A stretch of 64,000 bases of DNA from Bradyrhizobium sp. RP6 (GTDB lineage Bacteria; Pseudomonadota; Alphaproteobacteria; Rhizobiales; Xanthobacteraceae). A program made the translations under genes and the position numbers. Where the stretch lies: contig NZ_RQIT01000010.1 in the NCBI RefSeq assembly GCF_003837805.1, positions 143,723 to 207,722 of the forward strand, in the 5' to 3' direction. Shown piece after piece: positions 35,349 through 44,936 of this stretch. The notes under the pieces were generated by a model. The model did no database searches. It was given only the letters and a program-made list of their open reading frames with translations, and had not been told where the DNA came from. Position 1 is the stretch's first letter; each line of letters opens with the position of its first letter.

Positions 35349-36584
35349 ATGCAACAGCAACGGAATGTTGATGTGACGGAGTTGGTTGATCGTGAGAAGG
35401 CGCATGTCCAGCCGCTCGACAGTATCCGGGGGATCGCCGCGACTTCGGTGGTGATCCACCATCTGCTGCTGATGCCGACCTTTCTCGCGGCATTCCCGCA
35501 CAACGCCTGGATCAACTGCTCCTTCTTCAGGAGTGCATGGCTGCTGGTCGATCTGTTCTTTGTTCTCAGCGGAATGGTCATGGCGTTGAGCTACATCGAG
35601 AACGACTTCACGCGCTTCTCGCTGCGCGAATTCATGATACGGCGCCTTGCGCGAGTCTACCCGCTGCATATCGTCATGCTGCTCGCAAACCTCGTCTTTC
35701 GCCTGCTGCGCATCGGCCTGGTCATGGCGGGCGTCATGGTCGCCGCACCGACGGTCTTCGAGGTGAACAACGCCTATTCGTTCAGCCTCAATGTTCTGCT
35801 GCTGCATTCGATGGGCTTCATCGACTATCTCAGCTGGAATGCGCCGAGCTGGAGCATCAGCGTCGAGTTCTACACTTATTTCGTGTTTGGTCTGATCGTT
35901 CTCTTTGCCCTGCGCATGGGCTCGCTATCGTGGTTCTATGTGCTCTCCGGGCTTCTCGCGGTCGGAAGTCTGGTCTTCATCATCTTCGTGCTCGAAAAGA
36001 GGAGCCTCGAGCTTCAGACGGATTTCGGCCTTCTGCGCTGCTTCGTCGGCTTTTTCCTTGGCGTGCTGATGGTGAAGATCGTCGATCGCCTGCGGGCAAA
36101 GCCGGGCGCTGCCGTGCAGGGCGTGCTGCAATTCGTCGCCATGATCGCGAGCGTCGTCCTGGTGTCCCTGGCGGAGACCAATCCTGCGGCGACTTTCCTC
36201 GCACCAGTGATGTTCGCGATCTTCCTCGGCAGCTTGCTCGCCTTTCCGGATGCGCTGTTAATGCCGCGGATCCTGGTGGCCAAGCCGCTGATCTGGCTGG
36301 GGCGCCGCTCGTACTCCATCTATATGGTGCATGCGCTCGTGGTGCTGCTGGCTGAATATTTCGTGCGGGGCGTGGGAGCGGGGCGAATCGCCGCCCTGGA
36401 TTCGATCTGGGCAGGCCTGCCGGCTACGCTCAATCTCGTCGTTTCACTGGCTGCCGTGCTGGCGGTTTCGCACCTCACCTATCTCTACGTCGAAATTCCC
36501 GGCGGCAGGCTCCTGCGAAATGCATTCGGAAGCCCCCCGGATTTTGCGCCATCCCCCGCCCGATCGGCGCGGCTGAGCAACTGA
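35349..36584 (+). CDS. acyltransferase family 3 protein (OafA-like)
   Basis: A 411-residue integral membrane acyltransferase with about ten hydrophobic helices, expected to place acetyl, succinyl or similar groups on the EPS. The family's N-terminal signature is 'LDSIRGIAATSVVIHHLL' with the conserved catalytic-site His, followed by 'LFFVLSGMVMALSY' and 'MIRRLARVYPLH'. 'WSISVEFYTYFVFGLIV' is the later hallmark. The gene is first of four tightly packed genes (gaps of 7, 9 and -4 bases), so it is in an operon with the polymerase-like gene and two more acyltransferases. Confidence 0.92.
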   Translation: MQQQRNVDVTELVDREKAHVQPLDSIRGIAATSVVIHHLLLMPTFLAAFPHNAWINCSFFRSAWLLVDLFFVLSGMVMALSYIENDFTRFSLREFMIRRLARVYPLHIVMLLANLVFRLLRIGLVMAGVMVAAPTVFEVNNAYSFSLNVLLLHSMGFIDYLSWNAPSWSISVEFYTYFVFGLIVLFALRMGSLSWFYVLSGLLAVGSLVFIIFVLEKRSLELQTDFGLLRCFVGFFLGVLMVKIVDRLRAKPGAAVQGVLQFVAMIASVVLVSLAETNPAATFLAPVMFAIFLGSLLAFPDALLMPRILVAKPLIWLGRRSYSIYMVHALVVLLAEYFVRGVGAGRIAALDSIWAGLPATLNLVVSLAAVLAVSHLTYLYVEIPGGRLLRNAFGSPPDFAPSPARSARLSN

Positions 36585-36591
36585 GCCGCGC

Positions 36592-37929
36592 ATGAGCACC
36601 TTCGCGCTGCAACCCCGCAGGATGATGCTGATCAGCCTCAATATCGAGGCGATCGCGCTCGCAGCCTATCTGGTCCGGGATGCCTTCGGCGGTATGATGC
36701 GGTACTACACCAGCATCATGCATTTGGACGCGCTTTGGTTCGTGCCGGATGGCATTGCGCTGCTGTGCCTGGTCCAGTTCATCGTGCATTGCATCTTGCG
36801 CAATCGCAGTATCATGGCGGCAGTTGTCTTCGTGCAGATCATGCTGTCGCTGGTGCTCGGCTACTTCATGCTGGGGACGGTCAACGCGGCGATGTCGTCG
36901 TTTAAGATGATGCTCCCGGTGTTCGTCGGATTCTGTTTCTGCGATACCAGTCTGGGCTCCTACAAGAAGTTGCTGTCGGTCATCGCCGCGACGTTCTACC
37001 TCTCGCTGATCGGCGTGCTGCTGACGAAATTCTACTTCATGCCCTGGGTCGGATACAAATATGAGTCCTTCGGCGCCGTTCGTGAGGCGGGTCGCTTATG
37101 GTGGGCCTATGGCGGTGACGATCAGCGTCTCACGGGTTTTGCTGCCGAAAGTACCATGGCGGCCTTCTTCATACTCGTGTCCTTCGCAATTACGTCGATC
37201 CGTAAGAGCACGATGTGGTGCCTTCTGTACGGCTCTCTTGCGGTCTACATCATCCGTCTGACGACCAGCAAGACGACCATGATCGTCCTCGTGCTCTACT
37301 TGATTCTGCTGGTGTTCGTGCGGATGCTGCCGGAGAAGTCGCGCTTCTCCGCGATACGGAACATTGCGTTGTGGTCGTTTGCCGCGATCCTGGTGCCGTT
37401 CTTCATGATCGTGCTTGCTTCCGGTACCGCCGCGGTGCCGCACACGACCCTGTTCAGCATCGTCGATCGCATCAACAACAGCTGGCAACTGCCGTTCGTC
37501 TACCTGAGCCAGCTCATGCCCGTTGGTCTCGTGACCGGCTGCGGCGTGGGCTGCTTCAACTATCCGCAGAAGCTGTTCTCGCCGCTCGCCCCCTTCTGGG
37601 TTCCCGTCGACAATTTCTACATCGGCACGTATCTGATGTTCGGACTCCCGTTCGTCGCATTCATGGTGATGGTATTCCGGGCGACGTTCGGCACGACCGA
37701 CGTCTACAAGCTGACGCTGATCTTCGTCGTCAACTTGTTCACGATCACCGTTCTGAACTACGGCCCGGCGTCCGGCCTGCTGATTATCGCGTTGAGCTTC
37801 AGCGAGGTGTTCTCGCGGCGCACGGCCACGGCGCGGGCGGGCGACGCCGTGCCAATCATCGTACGGCCACCGATGCCGTCATTAGAAGGCTTCCGCCCGG
37901 ATGTACCGGCGGCGAGCGGAAGCAGGTGA
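36592..37929 (+). CDS. polytopic membrane protein, probable EPS polymerase (Wzy-like)
   Basis: A 445-residue protein with about ten hydrophobic segments, starting near residue 10 and ending near 410. The large polar loop 'DDQRLTGFAAESTMAAFFI' and the later 'GVGCFNYPQKLFSPLAPFW' with 'VDNFYIGTYLMFG' look like the catalytic periplasmic loops of Wzy-type proteins. The ATG follows the upstream stop by seven bases. Sandwiched among acyltransferase genes, it is the best Wzy candidate for region B. No exact family assigned. Confidence 0.72.
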   Translation: MSTFALQPRRMMLISLNIEAIALAAYLVRDAFGGMMRYYTSIMHLDALWFVPDGIALLCLVQFIVHCILRNRSIMAAVVFVQIMLSLVLGYFMLGTVNAAMSSFKMMLPVFVGFCFCDTSLGSYKKLLSVIAATFYLSLIGVLLTKFYFMPWVGYKYESFGAVREAGRLWWAYGGDDQRLTGFAAESTMAAFFILVSFAITSIRKSTMWCLLYGSLAVYIIRLTTSKTTMIVLVLYLILLVFVRMLPEKSRFSAIRNIALWSFAAILVPFFMIVLASGTAAVPHTTLFSIVDRINNSWQLPFVYLSQLMPVGLVTGCGVGCFNYPQKLFSPLAPFWVPVDNFYIGTYLMFGLPFVAFMVMVFRATFGTTDVYKLTLIFVVNLFTITVLNYGPASGLLIIALSFSEVFSRRTATARAGDAVPIIVRPPMPSLEGFRPDVPAASGSR

Positions 37930-37938
37930 GAACGAACA

Positions 37939-39045
37939 ATGCATAAACGGCTCGCATTCATCGACACACTGCGCGGCATTGCCGTGCTGGCCGTCCTGAT
38001 CCAGCACGTGTTCGAGGTTATCCTGGAAAAGCACCCGACGGGTGTCTATTACGGGCCCCTCCATGACATATTCGGCTACTACATGAACTTTGGCCGGTTC
38101 GGCGTCGTGTTGTTCTTCTTCGTCAGCGGCTTCGTCATCCCGTTCAGCTTCCCGGACAGCGCCACGCCTGTGCGCGACTTTACGATCAGCCGCTTTTTCC
38201 GGCTCTATCCGGCTTATTGGACTTCGATCGTTGTCGGGCTCGTGTCGGTGCAGCTGCTGGATTCGAAGAGTTTTCCGCTGGGGCAGATCGCCGCTAACGT
38301 GACGATGTTGCAGACTTTCGTGAACGTCCCGAATCTCTGGGTGTTCTATTGGACGCTGGCGATCGAGCTCTTGTTCTACGTCGGATGCACCATTCTCTTT
38401 GCGATGGGCCTACTCAACCGGCGCTTCACGGCGGTGACCATCGTCGTTGCCGCTGCGCTGGTGGGAACCACAGCTGCACTTTTCGTTGAGAGCAGGGCAG
38501 TCTCGTCGGTGATGGAGGTCGGCTTGAATCTCTCGGCGATGTTCCTGGGCAAGATCATCCGCGACACCGTCATTGGCGGCAAGCTGCGATGGACCCATGT
38601 GACCGTCTGCACGCTTCTGTATGCGGTCTTCGCCGCCACCCTGTCCGATCGGCGTTTCGGAGGCGTCTATCACGAGAACTTCTTCTACAGTTATTCGATC
38701 GGATCGGCGTATATCTGCGCGGCGCTTGTCTTCATCGGCTTTGCCCTGTTCGGCGAACGTATGGCCTGGCGCCCGATGGCATTCGTCGGCGTGATCAGCT
38801 ATTCGGTCTACCTGATGTCGCCGTTCGCGATCGTCTACGTCCATCGCCTGGTATGGTTCGGCGACGGACCGCTCGGATGGTCGATCTTCCTGGTCGTCAT
38901 CCTGGCATTGTCGATCCTCGTCAGTTGGATGACATACACGTTCATCGAGAAACCCAGCATTTCCTTCGGGCAAAGATTCCGCTCCGCGCGAAGAAAGCCC
39001 CTCGTCCTTGAGCCAGTGCTCAGCACCCAGGGTGCCGCAGAGTGA
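37939..39045 (+). CDS. acyltransferase family 3 protein
   Basis: A 368-residue membrane acyltransferase. Its N-terminus 'LAFIDTLRGIAVLAVLIQHV' has the conserved Arg-Gly and His of the family, followed by 'VVLFFFVSGFVIPFSF' and 'ISRFFRLYPAYW'. 'WVFYWTLAIELLFYVGCTIL' is the mid-protein hallmark. Starts nine bases after the polymerase-like gene and overlaps the next gene by four bases (GTGA). It should O-acylate the region B polymer, but its donor and target sugar are not shown. Confidence 0.91.
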   Translation: MHKRLAFIDTLRGIAVLAVLIQHVFEVILEKHPTGVYYGPLHDIFGYYMNFGRFGVVLFFFVSGFVIPFSFPDSATPVRDFTISRFFRLYPAYWTSIVVGLVSVQLLDSKSFPLGQIAANVTMLQTFVNVPNLWVFYWTLAIELLFYVGCTILFAMGLLNRRFTAVTIVVAAALVGTTAALFVESRAVSSVMEVGLNLSAMFLGKIIRDTVIGGKLRWTHVTVCTLLYAVFAATLSDRRFGGVYHENFFYSYSIGSAYICAALVFIGFALFGERMAWRPMAFVGVISYSVYLMSPFAIVYVHRLVWFGDGPLGWSIFLVVILALSILVSWMTYTFIEKPSISFGQRFRSARRKPLVLEPVLSTQGAAE

Positions 39046-40130
39046 TCAAGGCACCTCACCAGCCGGGCGCCGCCTATGATGGATCGTTCCTTCCTTCGGT
39101 CCAGGGCCTTCGCGCGATCGCTGCGCTGAGCGTGCTGATGGATCATTTCTACGACATGCCGAAGGGGGGCATGTACGACATCCCGGATCCAGGCTTCCTG
39201 CCGCCGCTCTGGCCGTGGCTGCAATCGATGATCAATGTCGGCGGGCACGGCGTCGAACTGTTCTTCATGATCAGCGGATTCCTGATCCCGGCGAGCCTGG
39301 TGCGGCATGGGTCGCTGTCACGGTTCTTCTTCGACCGCGTCCTGCGCATCATGCCGGTGTTCGTCGTGCTGCATCTTGCGCTGTTCGCGATCGGTCCGAT
39401 CGTGGCCTACAAGTTCTTTCGCGGCATCGATCTGAGCAGCTACCTCGCGATTTTTGCGGCCAATCTGTTCTTCGTGCAGGACGCGCTCGGCCTGCCCATC
39501 GCCCAGCAGAACGCCTGGACATTGACATACGAGTGGGCGTTCTACATCTGGTTTGCGCTGACGTTCTCGATGTGGCGCACCGGTGGCAGATTGCTGGCGG
39601 CGCCCCTGATCCTGCTTGGCATCGCCTGCCTGATGCACTGGCCGATCACTGCCTTCTTCTGCATCGGCATGCTGTTCAGCGCCATGGGATTCCGCATCTC
39701 GATTCCGGGACGCATCGGCCTGCTCGCGGGCCTTGCTTGCGGAGTTGCGCTGTATGCGAGCCTGGTGCTGTTTCATCCCTTCGTCGGGCTCGTTCCCGGA
39801 TTTCTGCTGTTCGGCATGGTGCTCGCTCCGGACTCGGGCCTCGGCAGGGCTCTGAGCCTACCGGCGCTGCAATATGTCGGCAAGATCAGCTACAGCCTCT
39901 ATCTGGTGCACCCCTTCGTGCTGTTCCCCCTGCAGGTGATCGGCCTGAAGCTGGTCGCCGCCGGCGTCGACCGCTGGCTGCTGTGGACCGCCTTCATCGG
40001 GCTTGGGCTGGTGATGTCGCTGGTTGCCAGCGCGATCAGCTATGAGCTGATCGAGGTCAGGCTAAGGCGATTGCTGGACGGCGCGATCCGCAGCATGTTC
40101 TCCCGGCCGCAGATCGAGCAATCGGTTTGA
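39042..40130 (+). CDS. acyltransferase family 3 protein
   Basis: A 362-residue membrane acyltransferase starting at a GTG that overlaps the upstream stop (GTGA). 'VQGLRAIAALSVLMDHFYDM' carries the catalytic-site His, 'VELFFMISGFLIPASLV' and 'FFFDRVLRIMPVF' follow, and 'WTLTYEWAFYIWFALTFSMW' is the mid-protein hallmark. It is the last gene of the four-gene plus-strand operon, 15 bases from a convergent glycosyltransferase gene. It is a close functional relative of the two acyltransferases upstream. Confidence 0.91.
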   Translation: MIKAPHQPGAAYDGSFLPSVQGLRAIAALSVLMDHFYDMPKGGMYDIPDPGFLPPLWPWLQSMINVGGHGVELFFMISGFLIPASLVRHGSLSRFFFDRVLRIMPVFVVLHLALFAIGPIVAYKFFRGIDLSSYLAIFAANLFFVQDALGLPIAQQNAWTLTYEWAFYIWFALTFSMWRTGGRLLAAPLILLGIACLMHWPITAFFCIGMLFSAMGFRISIPGRIGLLAGLACGVALYASLVLFHPFVGLVPGFLLFGMVLAPDSGLGRALSLPALQYVGKISYSLYLVHPFVLFPLQVIGLKLVAAGVDRWLLWTAFIGLGLVMSLVASAISYELIEVRLRRLLDGAIRSMFSRPQIEQSV

Positions 40131-40145
40131 GGGCGCCGGCCGCGC

Positions 40146-41261
40146 TCAGCTCACGGTGCGACCGGCGAGCTTGTGATAGGACCCCAGCAGACCTTCAGCG
40201 ATGCGATCCCAGTTGAGGAGGCCGGCCGCGGTTTGCCGTGCGCCTTCGGTCAATGTCTCGGCCAGAGGCTTGGAGGTCAGCACCCGTTCGAGCGCGTCGG
40301 CCAGTGCCGTGGCATCGCCGGGCGGGACCAGCAGCCCGTTGACGCCATCAGTCACGACGTCGGGAATGCCGCCGGTCGCGCTGGCAACGACGGGCCGGGA
40401 GTTGCCATAGGCAGATGCAAGCACGCCGCTCTGCGTTGCATCCTTGTAGGGCAGGGCGACCACGGTCGCGGACTGAAACAGTCGCCCGGTATCGGCAGGC
40501 GAGATGTAGGCGTTGATGGTCTTGACCGTCGGCATTGCCTCCATCCGCGCGCCGAGCCGTGTCATCTCGGGGCCGCGGCCGGCGACGATCGCTTCATGGG
40601 CCACACCGCGCCTAGCCAACATGTCGAGCGCATCGATGAAAACGTCGAGACCTTTGTAAGCCCACATCCGCCCAAAAAACAGGATGCGAGCAGCTTCAGG
40701 CGCCGTGACTGCACTCCCGGCCGGCGGAACCATGAGCACGCCGTGCATGCTGGAGACCGTTTCGCCCTTGAAGTCGGGCGAGGCGCGGCGAAAATCGGCG
40801 ATGCAGCTCTCACCATGCGTGGTGACGACGGATGCTGCCGCCCGCATGCGAGCCCGCCATGCATCTTCACGCGGCGACGTACCGGAGCCGCCTTCCGAAT
40901 GCGGGATCGCATCGTGAACGGTCAACACCAGCGGAATGCCGAGCGGACGAAGAAGCTGGATCAGCCTGGACGTGTAGATCTCCGGAACTTCGTGACAATG
41001 AATCACGTCGGGACGAAAGGAAATTATGTCCAGGAAGGAGGCCGGGATGCCGATCGCGCCGCCGCGGCGCAGGCTCAGATCGCGAATTCTCGTCTCGAAT
41101 GGAGCTGTCACGGCGATATCGGCCAGTTCCCATTGCTGGTTCGCGTCTTTGCGGTTGAGTGCCAGCCGGACGTCGCAGTGGCGAGCCAATCCCGACGCGA
41201 GCCGGTAGGAGTATTCCGCGAAATGCGGTGCGTAGATGGCAACGCGGAGGCGCTTGGCCAT
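40146..41261 (-). CDS. family 4 glycosyltransferase
   Basis: A 371-residue GT-B enzyme. The N-terminus 'LRVAIYAPHFAEYSYRLASG' is followed by 'DVIHCHEVPEIYTSRLI', and the C-terminal domain has 'ILFFGRMWAYKGLDVFIDA' and 'VALPYKDATQSGVLASAYG', the EX7E-type region, with 'VVASATGGIPDVVTDG' as the usual follow-on. The ATG at 41261 is chosen because it follows the upstream gene's stop closely and begins at the fold's first strand. It is paired with the pyruvyl transferase gene. Adds a sugar of the region B repeat unit (inference). Confidence 0.9.
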   Translation of the reverse strand: MAKRLRVAIYAPHFAEYSYRLASGLARHCDVRLALNRKDANQQWELADIAVTAPFETRIRDLSLRRGGAIGIPASFLDIISFRPDVIHCHEVPEIYTSRLIQLLRPLGIPLVLTVHDAIPHSEGGSGTSPREDAWRARMRAAASVVTTHGESCIADFRRASPDFKGETVSSMHGVLMVPPAGSAVTAPEAARILFFGRMWAYKGLDVFIDALDMLARRGVAHEAIVAGRGPEMTRLGARMEAMPTVKTINAYISPADTGRLFQSATVVALPYKDATQSGVLASAYGNSRPVVASATGGIPDVVTDGVNGLLVPPGDATALADALERVLTSKPLAETLTEGARQTAAGLLNWDRIAEGLLGSYHKLAGRTVS

Positions 41262-41262
41262 A

Positions 41263-42096
41263 TCAGCTGTTTCCGCTCCAGAGGTCGATCGGGAATGCAC
41301 TCATCAAGGCACGATGATCGAAGTTGAGGCGCGCAGCCCCACCCATCTCGCGACCTTCGTCAATGCTCGAGGCAAACTCGACGGCAAACCGGCCGGTGCC
41401 CTCGTAATAGTCACGATACTTGAACTCGGATTCTCCGCTGCTCAGACGCACATAGCGCGCCGGTATCCCGAATGCCTCGGCGACAATGATGCCGTGGAGC
41501 GAGCTTGCCAGAACCAGCTCCGCTTCGAGAATGGCATCAATTCGTCGGTTCCATGATCCCAGTGGTGAGACCACCGTATCGGCGCCACGGTCGATGAGAC
41601 TCAAATCGTGCAAATTCGGAACGAACACCCACGGCTTCTTGGCAGTGGGGCGAAAGCGATTCGGAAACAGCTGAGGGAGCAGCAACGCAGGGTCCCCGAA
41701 CACTTCGGGTACCGCGATGCCCCGGCGCCGCAAAACCTCCCGTGTACGCGGGCCGCGCACCGCTCGCACATCCAGGTTCTGCACGCGCCGATTGAGGTCG
41801 TCCTGGCCGGGGCGCCCGTTCACGCCGCTGCCCCAGATCACATCGTCATTTCGCGCGTAATGGAGCACGGAGCCGATCGCGAACAAGCGCGCTTGCCGCG
41901 GCACCTCGTCGACGAGCGTATAGCCGAAATGCCGCAAGAGATGATCAACGACGACGACCGAAAGATAGTCACCGAAATTTATCGTTCCGTCGTCGGGACG
42001 CCAGAAGAACAAGTCCACGTGCGGATACGGCAGCTGATGAATAAAGTCGCAACCGACCTCGTTCATCAACCGTCGTAGATTGGTCCGAAAATTCAT
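41263..42096 (-). CDS. polysaccharide pyruvyl transferase family protein
   Basis: A 277-residue protein of the CsaB/WcaK/ExoV type, which adds a pyruvate ketal from phosphoenolpyruvate to a sugar. Characteristic segments are 'DDGTINFGDYLSVVVVDHLL', 'IWGSGVNG', 'VRAVRGPRTREVLRRRGI', 'VFGDPALLLPQLF' and 'VLASSLHGIIVAEAFGIP', whose Ser-Leu-His-Gly is a family marker. It is shorter than many family members. Pyruvylation gives EPS negative charge. The gene ends one base before the GT4 gene begins, so they are co-transcribed. Confidence 0.9.
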   Translation of the reverse strand: MNFRTNLRRLMNEVGCDFIHQLPYPHVDLFFWRPDDGTINFGDYLSVVVVDHLLRHFGYTLVDEVPRQARLFAIGSVLHYARNDDVIWGSGVNGRPGQDDLNRRVQNLDVRAVRGPRTREVLRRRGIAVPEVFGDPALLLPQLFPNRFRPTAKKPWVFVPNLHDLSLIDRGADTVVSPLGSWNRRIDAILEAELVLASSLHGIIVAEAFGIPARYVRLSSGESEFKYRDYYEGTGRFAVEFASSIDEGREMGGAARLNFDHRALMSAFPIDLWSGNS

Positions 42097-42206
42097 GCTG
42101 CCTCGGATTGTAGCTGCTTTCTTGCCGTAGTGTCCTCGTAAACAAGGCGACTATTGGACCATTGCAGCCAATGGCTCAACGACGAAAGTCGGCCTAACCG
42201 GAAATT

Positions 42207-43688
42207 GTGACAGGCCTCCAATTGCGCCACGAGAATATCAAGCCTCGCTCGATCGTTTCGGGCGTCATTTGGTCCGCACTCGATTCCGCAGTCGGGCAGG
42301 CTCTCACGCTCGCGATCTACATGATCATGGCGCGGCTCCTGTCGCCGCAGATTCTCGGCATCGTGGCAACGGGGGCGCTGGCGCTCGAATTCTGCCGGGC
42401 AGTCCTGATCGAGAGCATCGCGATAGCGGTCCAAGCGCGTGCCGAGCCGAAGGACGAGGATTACACTGCCTCGTTCTGGCTCATTGCGGGCCTCTCCTTG
42501 TTTGCAGCGCTCGCACTGTTCGCCTCGAGCGGCGCGATCGAACGATTCTCGGGTCTTTCGGACATTGCCATCGTTCTCAAGGGGTTCTGCATCGTGGTGG
42601 CCGTACAGGGCCTGTCACGGACGCACGAAGCCTGGTTGATGCGCAATCAACTGTTTCGATCCCTCGCCATCCGCTCGCTTTCTTCAATCTCGGTTGGCGG
42701 GGCGGTTGGGATCGGGCTGGCGATCCAGGGGTACGGGGTCGTTGCGCTAGTCGGACAGCTCGTTTCGACGTCGTTGATCTCGCTGGTCAGCCTTTGGATC
42801 CTGACGCCCTGGCGCCCTCGGCTCCGGGTCAGCCGGCAGGCTGTTGTCGAACTCCTGAGCTATGCGCGCTACGTGGCGCTGACGGGAATCACGAACTTCG
42901 CCAATGCCAATTCCGATCTGATTTTCGTTACCTGGTATACCGGCGCCGCCGGCGCCGGCTTGTACAGCCTGGCCAAGCGCCTGGTCAATGCCGTGAGTAC
43001 CGTGATTGGGAATGCGTTGAACCGCGTGTTCTTTGCGACCATCGCTGGCCTCCAGCATGACCGCGAAGCATCGCGTTCGACGCTGGTTGCCTTCGTCATG
43101 TACACGTCGCTGCTGACGGCCCCGATCTTCGCCGGCATAGCCGTTCTGGCGCCGGATCTGATCACTGCTTTCTTCGGGTCCAAGTGGAGCGAGGCCGCGC
43201 CTCTGCTCGCGATCATGTCGATCACCGGATTCCTGACCACGATTGGCCTCTACAATCACTCCGTTATCCTGGCGTTCGGCAAACCGCACTGGCAAACCTG
43301 GCTGACGCTGATCTACGCGGTTTCGAACATAGCAATCTTCATCCTCGCTGCGCCGTTTGGCCTTATCGCGATTGCTGTCGGCTACGTCGCTCGCGCCCTG
43401 TTGCTGTATCCGCTATCCGCCGGAGCCTCGATGCGGATCCTGTCGCTCGGTATCAGGCCTTATGCCGCGGCGCTGATGCCCGCACTTGCGGGCTCCGCGG
43501 TGATGGCATGCGCGGTGGCCGGTGCCTCCGTTGCGATGCCGGCCACGTCGCCATGGCTGCGTCTCGCCGCGCTCGTGCTGCTTGGTTCTTCGGTTTATCT
43601 CGTCGTTGTTGTCGCGATCGCCCGGCCGGCCGTGGTGCGGATATGCCAGGAAATCCTGAGCCGTGTGCGGCGATCGTCGAGAACCTAG
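42207..43688 (+). CDS. Wzx-type polysaccharide flippase
   Basis: A 493-residue protein with about 14 hydrophobic segments, of the lipopolysaccharide/EPS flippase type (WzxC-like). 'GVIWSALDSAVGQALTLAIY' is the typical first helix, 'RLLSPQILGIVATGALALEF' and 'ARYVALTGITNFANANSDLI' follow as in WzxC/ExoT. It starts at a GTG and is divergent from the pyruvyl transferase gene. It is the first of two flippase candidates in region B, so two different repeat units may be exported (inference). Confidence 0.87.
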   Translation: MTGLQLRHENIKPRSIVSGVIWSALDSAVGQALTLAIYMIMARLLSPQILGIVATGALALEFCRAVLIESIAIAVQARAEPKDEDYTASFWLIAGLSLFAALALFASSGAIERFSGLSDIAIVLKGFCIVVAVQGLSRTHEAWLMRNQLFRSLAIRSLSSISVGGAVGIGLAIQGYGVVALVGQLVSTSLISLVSLWILTPWRPRLRVSRQAVVELLSYARYVALTGITNFANANSDLIFVTWYTGAAGAGLYSLAKRLVNAVSTVIGNALNRVFFATIAGLQHDREASRSTLVAFVMYTSLLTAPIFAGIAVLAPDLITAFFGSKWSEAAPLLAIMSITGFLTTIGLYNHSVILAFGKPHWQTWLTLIYAVSNIAIFILAAPFGLIAIAVGYVARALLLYPLSAGASMRILSLGIRPYAAALMPALAGSAVMACAVAGASVAMPATSPWLRLAALVLLGSSVYLVVVVAIARPAVVRICQEILSRVRRSSRT

Positions 43689-43711
43689 CTGCAAGATCCG
43701 CCCTGCAGACA

Positions 43712-43812
43712 CCTAAAGCGATGCGATCAGGATGAATCGTCATCGCGCTTTAGGTTGTTGTTTAAGCATGATCTTTTCGGAAAACCGCTGCGCACTTTTC
43801 CGGATCATGCTT
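43712..43812. repeat. composite palindromic intergenic repeat
   Basis: Two palindromes lie side by side. The first has arms 'cctaaagcg' (from 43712) and 'cgctttagg' (ending 43754). The second has arms 'aagcatgatc' (from 43764) and 'gatcatgctt' (ending 43812) around a core with two runs of 'ggaaaa'-like sequence. The second reaches the last base of the acyltransferase stop codon. This form of repeat is familiar to me from Bradyrhizobium and relatives, but I cannot count copies here. Confidence 0.75.
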
Positions 43813-44936
43813 TAGCTCGCATTGGCCGCTTGTCGGGTCTCCGAAAGATCGAGCGGCTCGGCCTTCGGGATGTGGACCGACCTCGCATCGCCCGGCGCAA
43901 GCCGGTTGATCAGTTTTCGAGCGGGATTCTCGACGTAGTGATACGTCACGTCGGCGACGACTGTCAGAATGATGCAGCAGACCAAAGCAAACACTGGAAA
44001 CATGCTTGGTTGAAGTCCGAAATAGTGCCACGCCGGCTTGAAAAGCAGGATCAGCAGCACTTCGTGAACCATGTAGATCGCGTATGACGTGTTGCCGAGG
44101 CGGCCAAGCCAGTCAGAGCCGGGAAACCGGGCGAAGGCGCTCTCTCCGGTGGCTGTAACGAGGATCGCGAGAGAGAACAATATGATTGCAAGGTCGGGCT
44201 TGGCATAGAGGTTGAGGATCAGGACCGAGCCGGCGAACAGCGCTATTCCGGCGAATGCGACGGGCTTCCTGCGATAGTCGCTCGAGAGCCTGAACAGGAC
44301 GGTCAGGAGAATCCCGTTCAGGAAGCTCGGAAGGGCCCGCAACATCCCGAAATCGAAGGTGGCCCCGTACATCTGCGAGCGTTCCTGCCAGATCGGCAGG
44401 TGAGCGTGAGCGAGGATTCCGTAACAGAGCGCGACGATGATCGCGAGCGTCAGCGGCGAGACCCTGCCGGCGAGCAGCATAAACAGTGGGAATAGAACGT
44501 AACAGAACAGCTCGGCGCTGATGGACCAGGCCGGCGAGTTGAAGCTGAGGTGATCTGTGACGCCCCACGCCTGCACGAGGAGAAGGTTGTGAAGGAAATC
44601 CAGCCAGCTCACGTGCGAGGTCGGACCGGATATGCCCACGAGAGCAAGGACCGCGAATATCAATAATGTGAGCAGATGCAAGGGATAAATTCGCGCGATC
44701 CGCCTGACGAGGAAGCGCACATAGGTGCGCGGGCCTGTCGAGGTCGCGGGATAGGAATAGGAGATCACGAAGCCGGACAGGATGAAGAACATGTCGACAA
44801 ACAGGCCGTAAGAGCCGTTCCAGGCCGGCGAGATGCCTTTGTCGATATTCTTCAGATGAAAGATGAAGACGCCCAGCGCGGCGATGAACCGGTAGAAGTC
44901 GAGAAGAACGAATCGCTTTGGTCCGCGGACTTCCAT
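43812..44936 (-). CDS. acyltransferase family 3 protein
   Basis: A 374-residue membrane acyltransferase, fourth in region B. Signature segments are 'VLLDFYRFIAALGVFIFHLK' with the catalytic-site His, 'FVDMFFILSGFVISYSY', 'LVRRIARIYPLHLLTLL' and 'FNSPAWSISAELFCYVLFPL'. The ATG at 44936 begins just before the first helix, so the upstream 24 residues are rejected. The stop codon abuts a palindromic repeat, which may act in place of a terminator. It stands alone between two long gaps. Confidence 0.91.
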   Translation of the reverse strand: MEVRGPKRFVLLDFYRFIAALGVFIFHLKNIDKGISPAWNGSYGLFVDMFFILSGFVISYSYPATSTGPRTYVRFLVRRIARIYPLHLLTLLIFAVLALVGISGPTSHVSWLDFLHNLLLVQAWGVTDHLSFNSPAWSISAELFCYVLFPLFMLLAGRVSPLTLAIIVALCYGILAHAHLPIWQERSQMYGATFDFGMLRALPSFLNGILLTVLFRLSSDYRRKPVAFAGIALFAGSVLILNLYAKPDLAIILFSLAILVTATGESAFARFPGSDWLGRLGNTSYAIYMVHEVLLILLFKPAWHYFGLQPSMFPVFALVCCIILTVVADVTYHYVENPARKLINRLAPGDARSVHIPKAEPLDLSETRQAANAS

